Positions 1 to 7,002 of a stretch of 8,822 nucleotides of DNA are shown here, piece by piece. The DNA is from an uncultured Verrucomicrobiota bacterium (GTDB lineage: Bacteria; Verrucomicrobiota; Kiritimatiellia; RFP12; UBA1067): the NCBI GenBank assembly GCA_947305585.1, contig CAMZDY010000044.1, forward strand, positions 1-8,822. Direction: 5' to 3'. A model generated the notes under the pieces. The model made no database searches. It saw only the letters and a list, made by a program, of their open reading frames with translations, and was not told the DNA's origin. The position numbers and the translations under genes were made by a program. Positions within the stretch are counted from its first letter, which is position 1, and each line of letters opens with the position of its first letter.

Positions 1-1766
1 CGTTCGACAACTACTATTCCACCAATTCGCCGGAGAACAAGGAGCTTTCCGAGTCGATCTACAAGGCGGCGTTGGAAGCCGGAGTCATCACCAAGAAGAC
101 GACGGCGCAGCTCTATTGCGAGCATTGCAAGATGTTTCTCCCCGACCGCTTCGTGAAGGGCACGTGCCCCAAGTGCGGCGCGGAGAACCAGTACGGCGAC
201 AGCTGCGACAAGTGCGGATCCACCTACGGCGCGGAGGAGCTGGGGGCGCCTAAGTGCACCACGTGCGGCGGGACGCCGGTCGTCAAAGACTCCGAGCATC
301 TCTATTTCGAGCTCGAGCCCAACCACGACTATCTCGAGAAGTGGATCCCGGACCACACCACGAGCGACGTCAGCAACAAGCTTCTGGAGTGGTTCAAGGA
401 GCCCTTGCGGGGCTGGTGCATCTCGCGCGACGCGCCGTACTTCGGGTTCAAGATCCCGGGCTACGACGACAAGTTCTTCTACGTGTGGGTGGATGCGCCC
501 ATCGGCTACATCGCGTCGCTCAAAAACTGGTGCGACCGCAGCGGCAAAGACTGGAAGGAGTATTGGGGGAGCGAGCTCTACCACTTCATCGGCAAGGATA
601 TCATCCGCTTCCACTGTCTCTTCTGGCCGGGCATGCTCCACACGGCGGGGATTCCGGGGCCCGACAAGGTGTTCGTGCACGGATTTTTGACGGTGAACGG
701 CGAAAAGATGTCGAAGTCCAAAGGTACGTTCGTCAATGCGCGCACCTATCTCGACAATCTTCCGGCCGACGCCCTGCGCTACTACTACGCGGCCAAGCTG
801 GGCGGCACGGTGGACGATATCGATCTCAACCTCGCGGACTTCGTCCAGCGCGTCAATTCCGATCTCGTGGGCAAGATCACCAACATCGCTTCGCGCGGCG
901 GCCAGATGCTCCAGAAGAAGCTGGAGGGCCGGCTCGGAACGCTGGACGAGGAGGGCCGGGCGCTCGTCAAGAAGTGCCATGATGCCGCCGAGACGGTCGC
1001 GAAGTTCTACGAGGACCGCAAGTTCAACCAGGCGGTCATGGAGATCTGCAAGCTGGCGGACGCCGCCAACGAATATTTCGACAAGCACGAACCCTGGAAG
1101 ACGGTCAAGACCGATCTCGAAACCACGCGCACCACCTTGACCGCGGCCTTGAACGCGTTCAGGCTGATCGCGATCTACCTGAAGCCCATTCTGCCCGTCT
1201 ACGCCGACAAGGCGATGGCGCTCTTCGGCGAAACCGAATGGACGTGGGAGAGCCTCGGGAAGACGTTGGAGGGTACGGCGCTCGGGCCTTACGAATATCT
1301 CGCTTCGCGCATCGACATGAAGCAGGTGGATGCGATGATCGCGGCGGCCACGGTCAAGCCGGCCGAAAGCGGCGAGGTGGCGCACGAGTCGCGGGCGAGC
1401 AAGAACAAGGAGAGGCCCTCCGCGCCGCTCAAGCCGGAGATCCAGTTCGGCGACTTCGAAAAGCTCGATCTGCGCATCGGGCGGGTGGAGACGTGCGAGA
1501 TCGTGCCGAAATCTTCCAAGCTCCTCAAGTTCGTGCTCGATTGCGGCGGCCTTGGGAAGCGGACGATCTTTTCTGGTATCCGCCAGGCGTATCCGGAACC
1601 GGAGCGGCTGGTGGGCAAAGAAGTGGTGTTCGTGGCCAATCTCGCGCCCCGGAAAATGTCGGTCGGCGTGTCCGAAGGCATGATCCTTTTCGCGGGCGAG
1701 CCGGGAACGAACGGCGGAGTGCTAATGCCTACGGGCGAAGCGGGCGGGGGGACCGTGGTCTCATGA
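1..1766 (+). CDS. metG: Methionyl-tRNA synthetase, 5'-truncated
   Basis: This cytoplasmic enzyme charges tRNA-Met with methionine using ATP. The reading frame is open from base 3, so the start and the HIGH motif lie upstream of the window. The first visible residues (FDNYYSTNSPENKELSE) closely resemble bacterial MetRS. Next comes a zinc-binding insert with four CxxC pairs (about 114-263), enough for two zinc knuckles; E. coli MetRS keeps only one complete metal-binding knuckle. The KMSKS loop is at 705-719. The helical anticodon-binding domain follows, with NSDLVGK..NIASR and a later EPWK motif that match the anticodon-recognition residues of the family. After a charged linker, from about 1437 to the end, there is a C-terminal Trbp111/EMAP-II-type OB-fold tRNA-binding domain (DLRIGRVE, NLAPRKMSVGVSEGM), typical of the long dimeric form. 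The TGA stop overlaps the next ATG (ATGA). Identification is very secure. Confidence 0.98.
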   Translation, partial: FDNYYSTNSPENKELSESIYKAALEAGVITKKTTAQLYCEHCKMFLPDRFVKGTCPKCGAENQYGDSCDKCGSTYGAEELGAPKCTTCGGTPVVKDSEHLYFELEPNHDYLEKWIPDHTTSDVSNKLLEWFKEPLRGWCISRDAPYFGFKIPGYDDKFFYVWVDAPIGYIASLKNWCDRSGKDWKEYWGSELYHFIGKDIIRFHCLFWPGMLHTAGIPGPDKVFVHGFLTVNGEKMSKSKGTFVNARTYLDNLPADALRYYYAAKLGGTVDDIDLNLADFVQRVNSDLVGKITNIASRGGQMLQKKLEGRLGTLDEEGRALVKKCHDAAETVAKFYEDRKFNQAVMEICKLADAANEYFDKHEPWKTVKTDLETTRTTLTAALNAFRLIAIYLKPILPVYADKAMALFGETEWTWESLGKTLEGTALGPYEYLASRIDMKQVDAMIAAATVKPAESGEVAHESRASKNKERPSAPLKPEIQFGDFEKLDLRIGRVETCEIVPKSSKLLKFVLDCGGLGKRTIFSGIRQAYPEPERLVGKEVVFVANLAPRKMSVGVSEGMILFAGEPGTNGGVLMPTGEAGGGTVVS

Positions 1767-2545
1767 GCGGGCTGGTCATAATCCTCGCCTGGGCGATCGC
1801 AGCTGCTTTCATGGCGGCGTATTTGACGATGGTCATGGGCGAAGTGACATACGTGACGCTAGCCGACGGACGCAAAGAGGAGCGGAAAATTCCCTTCCTT
1901 TTCAAATTGCTGTTGCCGCTCTGCCCCAACTTCTACCGTTTCGTGAAAGACGAATGGGTGAAGGCGGACGAAAAACGGCTGGCGCAGGCGGGATATGACG
2001 GACTTGTGAGCGGGCGGGAATTCGTGGCGCTCAAGATGATGCTCTTGTGGGTGTTGCCGGAATTGTGGCTCTACGGCGCCATCAAACGGCGGCACAAGTC
2101 GATCATGCGGAGTCTTCCGTTCGTCCTCGACCTCCTCACTTTGAGCGTGGAAGCGGGCATGGACTTCGTTTCGGCGCTGCAGCGCAATTGCGCCTCCCGG
2201 CACATGACGCCGCTCAACGAGGAGCTGCTCCGGATGACGAAGGAGATCCAGGTGGGATCTTCGCGCAAGGAGGCGCTGAAGCACATGTCCGAGCGCGTGC
2301 AGGAGCCGAATCTCCGGGCGTTCGCGTTCGCGCTCATCCAAGCGGACGAGCTGGGCGTGCCGTTAGGGACGGTGTTGCGGATCCAGTCGGAGCAGCTTAG
2401 GTCCAAGCGCTTCGACTACGCCGAGCGGATGGCGGCGCAGGTGCCCACCAAGATGTTGGGACCGCTGATGCTCTGCATCTTCCCGGCCGTGTTCATAATC
2501 TTGCTGGTGCCGGTGCTGTCCAACGCTTTCAAGGGGATATTCTGA
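1763..2545 (+). CDS. TadC-like type II secretion F-domain inner-membrane protein
   Basis: This 260-residue protein is likely an inner-membrane platform subunit of the type II secretion/Tad pilus superfamily, the part that couples a cytoplasmic ATPase to pilus or pseudopilus assembly. It has an N-terminal membrane helix (residues about 3-25), a cytoplasmic stretch, a second hydrophobic segment (about 88-107), the T2SSF (GspF) domain (about 118-240) and a C-terminal hydrophobic helix (about 231-253). The domain carries TadC-like signatures: LPFVLDLLTLSVEAGMDF, then IQADELGVPLGTVLR, an LR..R..YAE segment and P.KM..PL before the last helix. The start is the ATG that overlaps the metG stop by 4 bases, because the N-terminal helix begins directly after it; the Shine-Dalgarno is only a G-rich stretch. 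TadC normally sits beside TadB and the ATPase TadA/CpaF, and neither is in this window. The family call is secure; the identity of its system is unknown. Confidence 0.85.
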   Translation: MSGLVIILAWAIAAAFMAAYLTMVMGEVTYVTLADGRKEERKIPFLFKLLLPLCPNFYRFVKDEWVKADEKRLAQAGYDGLVSGREFVALKMMLLWVLPELWLYGAIKRRHKSIMRSLPFVLDLLTLSVEAGMDFVSALQRNCASRHMTPLNEELLRMTKEIQVGSSRKEALKHMSERVQEPNLRAFAFALIQADELGVPLGTVLRIQSEQLRSKRFDYAERMAAQVPTKMLGPLMLCIFPAVFIILLVPVLSNAFKGIF

Positions 2546-3921
2546 TGAAAAACTTCGAGCTGGAGATTCTGAACGGCGAACTGAAGGGCAAGCGTTTTCC
2601 TATCAAGCCGGGCGGGATCAAGCTCGGGCGCAGCTCTTCCAACGACGTGGCGATTCCGGATATCGAACTGTCGCGGTCGCACTGCATTTTCGAAATGTAC
2701 GGCGAAAGCGTGCTCCGCGTGACGGATCTCGCCTCGGCCAACGGCACCCGGGTGAACGGGAAAGACATCGGGTCGAAGTCGGTCGAGCTCAATAGCGACG
2801 ATGTGGTGGAGGTTGGCGATACCAGAATACGGATCGTGACGAACCGGCCGGAATCGCCGGAGGCCAAGGACAAGCCGAAAGACCGGCCCATGGAAAAGCC
2901 GGGCCTGTTGTTGACGGAACAGCAGAGCAAGGTGGCCGAAAAGCCGAAGGCCACCACCAAGGAGCGGATGCGGCAGATCCTGTGGGGGGCCACGGTGCTG
3001 GTGCTTGTGCTGGCGTTTGCGGTCGTATTGATGTCGCCGAGCGAGATGGGCGATTCGGGTCCGCGGAGACGTCAGTCGCGTGCGGAAGCGAAGCCGCTGG
3101 CGGAAGAGAGCGATGCCGCCAGGGACGGCGGAATGGAATTTTCCTACGAGCGGGTGAATGCGGATTCCAAAGGCATTTTCCGTTTGGCCATCACGATGGA
3201 GGAGGGGAATCTGATGCGGGTGGAGCTGGACGAAGTGGGCGATGCTCCGCGCCACATCAACGAGGTCAAGACGATCAAGCCGAAATCGGTTCTAGTGCTG
3301 AAGGACATCTTCCGCGAGGCGGAGCTGGACAAGCTGGATCGCGAGTATCTCGGTCCGGAAAGCGAGCCGCCGGTGCTGAAGTCGTCGGTGCTGGAATATT
3401 CGCCCCGGCCCGGCGAACGGGCCAAGCGGATTTCGGTGGTCAACTTCCCCGAGCCCAGGAGCTTTAAGATGTTCGGCAAGAAGCTGGAGACCTTCGCCAA
3501 CGCGGAGATGGGGCTTACGGAATTGGCTTACAACATCGACCAGTTGATGGAGATGGCGCGGGCAGCGGCGCTGACCGGCGCGACCAAGTACGAAGACCGC
3601 GACGTGAGCGACGGCAACCTCTATGCTTCGATCAAGGCGTACGAGGAGGCGCTGGCGTACCTCAAGACGGTCAATCCCAAGCCCAAGGAATACGCGATCT
3701 ACATGGATCGGCTGGAGCAGTCGAGAGACGCGCTGGAGGCTAGGTACAAAGAGGTGATCGCCGATGCGGTGCGGTCGAAGCGGCTCGGCGAGAAGGAGGC
3801 CGCGCGGGACGGATTCCGTCAGGTGATGAACATGCTGGTGGACCGGAACGACGAGCGCTACCAGCAGGCGAGCATCGAACTGGACGATATCGAGAAAAGG
3901 CTCAAGAAGGGAGGCCGGTGA
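2545..3921 (+). CDS. FHA-domain single-pass membrane protein
   Basis: This 458-residue protein has an N-terminal forkhead-associated domain (residues about 1-100). All the phosphothreonine-reading landmarks are present: G28-R29, S43-R44-x-H46, N66-G67-T68 and N71-G72. A charged Lys/Pro/Glu linker (about 102-143) leads to one membrane helix (about 145-163, LWGATVLVLVLAFAVVL). The remaining 290 residues should lie outside the inner membrane: a basic stretch (GPRRRQSR), an unrecognised mixed domain (about 195-320) and a helical tail (about 320-455) that looks TPR-like (Y..ASIKAYEEALAYLK). The start is the ATG overlapping the TadC-like stop by one base (TGATG), with AAGGGG 8 bases upstream. The inferred role is sensing Ser/Thr phosphorylation in the cytoplasm and relaying it to, or anchoring, an envelope assembly made with its neighbours. 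The FHA-TM-periplasmic layout also recalls YscD/PrgH ring proteins, but I see no ring-building domain. No kinase gene is in the window. Confidence 0.85.
   Translation: MKNFELEILNGELKGKRFPIKPGGIKLGRSSSNDVAIPDIELSRSHCIFEMYGESVLRVTDLASANGTRVNGKDIGSKSVELNSDDVVEVGDTRIRIVTNRPESPEAKDKPKDRPMEKPGLLLTEQQSKVAEKPKATTKERMRQILWGATVLVLVLAFAVVLMSPSEMGDSGPRRRQSRAEAKPLAEESDAARDGGMEFSYERVNADSKGIFRLAITMEEGNLMRVELDEVGDAPRHINEVKTIKPKSVLVLKDIFREAELDKLDREYLGPESEPPVLKSSVLEYSPRPGERAKRISVVNFPEPRSFKMFGKKLETFANAEMGLTELAYNIDQLMEMARAAALTGATKYEDRDVSDGNLYASIKAYEEALAYLKTVNPKPKEYAIYMDRLEQSRDALEARYKEVIADAVRSKRLGEKEAARDGFRQVMNMLVDRNDERYQQASIELDDIEKRLKKGGR
3909..3914 (+). promoter_or_regulatory. Ribosome binding site that decides the PEGA gene start
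   Basis: GGGAGG lies 6 bases before the ATG at 3921 but only 3 before the in-frame GTG at 3918. This favours the ATG as the true start, as does the TGATG overlap with the preceding stop. Confidence 0.65.
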
Positions 3922-4979
3922 TGGGTTTTTTGATGATGCTGGCCACTGCGGGGCTGCTGCTGGTGAAGTCCGATCCGGCGGGCGCGAACATAGTGATCGA
4001 CGGAATTTCCTGCGGCGAGACGCCGCGGCTCGTGACGCATCTGGACGCCGCCTACGAGCATAAGATCATGCTCCGGAAGACTGGGTACCAGACGACCGAA
4101 TTCACGGTGAGGTTCGAAGGTCGCAAACCGGCGCTGGTCAACCACAAACTGGTGCTGGATGCGGGCGTATTGGAGGTCAATTCCGAGCCGCAAGGTGCCA
4201 GCGTGACGTTGAACGGACAGGCCTGGGGCGTGACGCCGGTGACCATTCCCAACGTCCCCAAGGGCAGGCCCACGCTCAAGCTGAAGCTGAAGGGCTTCCG
4301 GGACGTGACGGAGGGAATAACCATCAACGCGGGCGACACCTACACGCTCAACTACGTGCTGGAGGGGCTGCCGGGCACGTTGGCGCTGACGAGCGTTCCC
4401 AGCGGCGCCAGATTCTATCTGAACGGCGAGCCCAAGGGCCCGGGTCCTCTGGTGCTGCCGGGGCTTGAAGGCGGCACTTACGTGGTGCGGGCGGAACTCG
4501 AAGGATACGCACCCGAAGAGCGCGAGGTGGAGCTGGAAGGCGGCGGCTCGAAGGCGGAGGAATTCGTGATGTGCAACACGATGGGCCGGCTCGAAGTGCG
4601 CACGGCTCCGGCGGGCGCGCAGATCATATTCGACGGACGCAACCTGGGGACCACCCGGACCAGCGACGAAGGGGCGGATTTCTCCAACTATTTCCACATC
4701 CCCAACGTCATGGAAGGCGAGCACACGCTGGTGGTGCGCAAGGAAGGCTATGCCGAGAAGGTGCGCCATCCCAAGATCAAAACGGGCAAGACTTCGAAAT
4801 ACAACGTCAGGCTGGATCGCGTGTTTTCGCCGAACGTGGAGGTGGTCACCACCACGGGAACGCTCCGGTGCTACCTCGTGCAGAAGGCCGAAAACTATCT
4901 CACGGTGGAAGTGTCGCTCGGAAACGTGAGGTCCATCCCCATGTCCGACGTCAAGAAAATCATCCCGATCGGAAATTGA
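3921..4979 (+). CDS. Four-repeat PEGA domain protein
   Basis: The 352-residue product is built almost wholly of four PEGA-type beta repeats. The repeat-opening motifs are SDPAGANI (residue 17), SEPQGASV (88), SVPSGARF (158) and TAPAGAQI (228), spaced 71, 70 and 70 residues. Each is followed by the usual hydrophobic strand, a small turn (xxDG/LNG) and a GY/GF near the repeat end. The last about 50 residues (303-352) form a separate small beta domain, VEVVTTTGTLRCYLV..., ending in DVKKIIPIGN, which could be an SH3/Sm-like barrel; that is inference. PEGA domains are generally extracytoplasmic and linked to surface or envelope proteins. The N-terminus (MGFLMMLATAGLLL) is hydrophobic but short, has no basic residues and runs straight into the first repeat, so export by a classical signal peptide is uncertain. 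Tight coupling to the FHA and TadC-like genes suggests a shared envelope function. Its stop overlaps the next start (TTGA). Confidence 0.85.
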   Translation: MGFLMMLATAGLLLVKSDPAGANIVIDGISCGETPRLVTHLDAAYEHKIMLRKTGYQTTEFTVRFEGRKPALVNHKLVLDAGVLEVNSEPQGASVTLNGQAWGVTPVTIPNVPKGRPTLKLKLKGFRDVTEGITINAGDTYTLNYVLEGLPGTLALTSVPSGARFYLNGEPKGPGPLVLPGLEGGTYVVRAELEGYAPEEREVELEGGGSKAEEFVMCNTMGRLEVRTAPAGAQIIFDGRNLGTTRTSDEGADFSNYFHIPNVMEGEHTLVVRKEGYAEKVRHPKIKTGKTSKYNVRLDRVFSPNVEVVTTTGTLRCYLVQKAENYLTVEVSLGNVRSIPMSDVKKIIPIGN

Positions 4980-5713
4980 AGACTCGGCTCGATCTGACGC
5001 TGGTGGAGCGGGGCCTGTGCGAAACCCGCACCAAGGCGCAGGCGCTCGTGATGGCGGGCGGAGTGAAGGTGGACGGGCAGATCGAATACAAGGCCAGCCG
5101 CAAGGTGGACTTGGATACGCCGGTCGAACTCGTTTCGGCGCCGCGCTTCGTGAGCCGGGGTGGCGAGAAACTGGAGGGTGCGTTCGTCTGTTTTCCGGGG
5201 CTTTCGGCCGAGGGGAAGATCTGCCTTGATGTCGGCTCCTCCACGGGCGGCTTCACCGACTGCCTCTTGCAGCACGGCGCGAAGAAAGTCATGGCCGTGG
5301 ACGTGGGCACCAACCAGCTCGCCTACAAACTCAGGACCGATCCGCGAGTTTGGGTGCGCGAGAATTTCAACGCCAGATATATGAAGGCGGAGGATCTGCC
5401 GGAAACGCCGTCGCTCGCCGTGACCGACGTTTCCTTCATCAGTCTCGAACTTATCCTGCCGCCCATCCGCGACGTGCTCATGCCCGGCGGCGAGATCGTG
5501 GCGCTTGTGAAGCCGCAGTTCGAAGTGGGCAAGGGCAATGCGCCGGGCGGACTCGTGCGGGACGAGAGTCTCAGACTGGCGGCGGTGGATAAAATCCTTG
5601 ATTTCGGACGCAACGCCCTGGGGCTCGAACTGCTGGGCGTGGAGCGATCGCCCGTGCCCGGCAGGGAGATGGGCAATATCGAATATCTTTCGTATTGGAG
5701 GAAGGCTCAATGA
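4976..5713 (+). CDS. tlyA: TlyA family rRNA (cytidine-2'-O)-methyltransferase
   Basis: This 245-residue protein joins an N-terminal S4 RNA-binding domain (residues about 1-60, RLDLTLVERGL, then AQALVMAGGVKVDG) to an FtsJ/RrmJ-type Rossmann methyltransferase domain. The SAM-binding motif is DVGSSTGGFTDCLL (85-98). The catalytic tetrad proposed for this fold appears as K65 (RGGEKL), D151 (DVSFIS), K179 (VKPQFEVG) and E236 (GNIEYL). Family members 2'-O-methylate cytidines in 16S and/or 23S rRNA; in mycobacteria this underlies capreomycin sensitivity, and family members have also been called hemolysins. Which rRNA is the target cannot be read here. I place the start at TTG 4976. It gives the usual KTRLD N-terminus and a 4-base TTGA overlap with the PEGA stop, and no later start keeps the S4 domain intact. 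No strong Shine-Dalgarno precedes it, so translation may depend on coupling. The stop overlaps the next ATG (ATGA). Confidence 0.93.
   Translation: MKTRLDLTLVERGLCETRTKAQALVMAGGVKVDGQIEYKASRKVDLDTPVELVSAPRFVSRGGEKLEGAFVCFPGLSAEGKICLDVGSSTGGFTDCLLQHGAKKVMAVDVGTNQLAYKLRTDPRVWVRENFNARYMKAEDLPETPSLAVTDVSFISLELILPPIRDVLMPGGEIVALVKPQFEVGKGNAPGGLVRDESLRLAAVDKILDFGRNALGLELLGVERSPVPGREMGNIEYLSYWRKAQ
5697..5701 (+). promoter_or_regulatory. Ribosome binding site of the nucleoside phosphorylase
   Basis: GGAGG sits 8 bases before the ATG at 5710, inside the last codons of tlyA. It fixes the phosphorylase start at 5710 rather than at the in-frame TTG at 5695, which precedes the site. Confidence 0.7.
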
Positions 5714-7002
5714 TTGCCAAACTTCTTTTGGACAGGAAACGCGAGGGCGGGACGCTCTCGACGGAGGAAATAGAAGGTTTCATCGCCGGCTTCACGCAAG
5801 GCGAGATCCCGGACTACCAGATGGCGGCGATGGCGATGGCGATCTGCTGCCGGGGAATGGACGTTCGCGAGACGGCCGATCTCACCCGGGCCATGCAGAA
5901 TTCCGGCCGGACGCTCGAATGGGACGTGCCGACGGCCGACAAGCATTCCACCGGCGGAGTGGGCGACAAGCTCTCGCTGATCATCCAGCCGCTCGCGGCG
6001 AGTTGCGGCGTGTTCGTGCCGTCGCTGACGGGGCGCGGACTCGGACTTACCGGGGGCACGGCCGACAAGCTGGAGTCGATCCCCGGCTACAGCTGTTCGC
6101 TGAGTCTCGAAAAGTTCCAGGCGGTGGTGAAGTCGGCCGGAGTGTCGATGGCGGTGCAGACGGACGAGATCACCCCCGCCGACAAGAAACTCTACGCCTT
6201 GCGCGACGTCACCGGAACGGTGGCCTCGATTCCGCTGATCGTTGGGTCCATCCTTTCCAAGAAACTGGCGGAAGGCTCGGACACGCTAGTTTTCGACGTC
6301 AAAACCGGTATCGGCGCTTTCATGAAGACGGAAGCGGAGGCGGTTGAGCTGGCGACCGCGCTGGTGAACGGCGCGCGGGCGAACGGACGGAAAGCGGCGG
6401 CGCTCGTGACCGACATGAACGAGCCGCTGGGGCGTGCGGTCGGCAACGCCAACGAGGTGGCCGAAGCGATCGCGATCCTGAAGGGCGAACTGGAGCTCCC
6501 AATCGTGCCGCTGTGCGTGGAGTTCGCCGCCTTGATGGTGGCGCTAGAAAAAGGTATGGCGCTTGACGAAGCGCGGGAGCTTTGCCGGACGAATCTCAAG
6601 AACGGAGCGGCCTACGCCAAGTTCGCGGCGATGGTGGAGGCGCAGGGCGGAAGCCTCGAGGCGTTCGCCCAAAAACTCGAGGAGCCGGTATTCAGGTTCA
6701 CGTTGCAGGCTCCCAAGTCCGGCTACGTGGGGAATATCGATGCGCACCTCGTGGCCAAAGTGGCGTTCCAGTTGGGGGCGGGCCGGGCGCAGGCGGGCGA
6801 CCGGATCGACGATCTCGCGGGCGTGACGTTGGCGGTCGGCCGGGGCGACAAGGTGGCGATGGGGTCGCCTTTGGCCACCATCTCGAGTTCGCGCACGCCC
6901 GACCTGCTGGAGCGCAACGCCGGGGAACTTCTGGCGGCGTTTTCGATCGTGTCCGAAAAACCCGAAGCGAAGGAGCTGATCGTATGGCGCAGTTCGATGT
7001 AA
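5710..7002 (+). CDS. deoA: Thymidine/pyrimidine-nucleoside phosphorylase
   Basis: This cytoplasmic salvage enzyme splits thymidine (and possibly uridine) with phosphate into the free base and (deoxy)ribose-1-phosphate. The product has 430 residues, close to E. coli DeoA and Bacillus Pdp (roughly 430-440). Order: a small alpha domain (MIAKLLLDRKREGGTLS, then GEIPDYQMAAMAMAI); the phosphate-binding KHSTGGVGDK (78-87); the family signature TGRGLGLTGGTADKLE (107-122), with T where the classical pattern has S and L where E. coli has H; base-contacting R165, S180 and K184 within YALRD...IVGSILSKK; and the C-terminal domain (SGYVGNIDA, GAGRA, GDKV). All key residues appear intact. Thymidine-specific (DeoA) and broad pyrimidine (Pdp) types cannot be told apart safely by eye, so the symbol is provisional. 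The start overlaps tlyA by 4 bases, and the 3' end overlaps the GspG-like gene by 19. Its place beside tlyA and metG looks like operon packing rather than a pathway link. Confidence 0.93.
   Translation: MIAKLLLDRKREGGTLSTEEIEGFIAGFTQGEIPDYQMAAMAMAICCRGMDVRETADLTRAMQNSGRTLEWDVPTADKHSTGGVGDKLSLIIQPLAASCGVFVPSLTGRGLGLTGGTADKLESIPGYSCSLSLEKFQAVVKSAGVSMAVQTDEITPADKKLYALRDVTGTVASIPLIVGSILSKKLAEGSDTLVFDVKTGIGAFMKTEAEAVELATALVNGARANGRKAAALVTDMNEPLGRAVGNANEVAEAIAILKGELELPIVPLCVEFAALMVALEKGMALDEARELCRTNLKNGAAYAKFAAMVEAQGGSLEAFAQKLEEPVFRFTLQAPKSGYVGNIDAHLVAKVAFQLGAGRAQAGDRIDDLAGVTLAVGRGDKVAMGSPLATISSSRTPDLLERNAGELLAAFSIVSEKPEAKELIVWRSSM
6970..6975 (+). promoter_or_regulatory. Ribosome binding site of the GspG-like gene
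   Basis: AAGGAG lies 8 bases before the ATG at 6984, within the end of the phosphorylase gene. It supports the long form of the GspG-like protein despite the 19-base gene overlap. Confidence 0.7.

Noticed and set aside
72..74. TTG as the start of metG
   Set aside because: The frame is open to the window edge, and the residues encoded before it match conserved MetRS sequence, so the gene is truncated by the window rather than starting here.
2416..3255. Long antisense open frame opposite the TadC-like/FHA junction
   Set aside because: It is rich in His/Arg/Leu with no recognisable domain and lies opposite two well-supported genes. Such frames are expected in GC-rich DNA.
3918..3920. GTG as the start of the PEGA gene
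   Set aside because: It is only 3 bases from the GGGAGG site; the adjacent ATG at 3921 has better spacing and the common TGATG overlap.
3858..4769. Long antisense open frame opposite the PEGA gene
   Set aside because: Its composition (His, Arg, Gln) is that of an antisense shadow, and the + strand frame has clear PEGA repeats.
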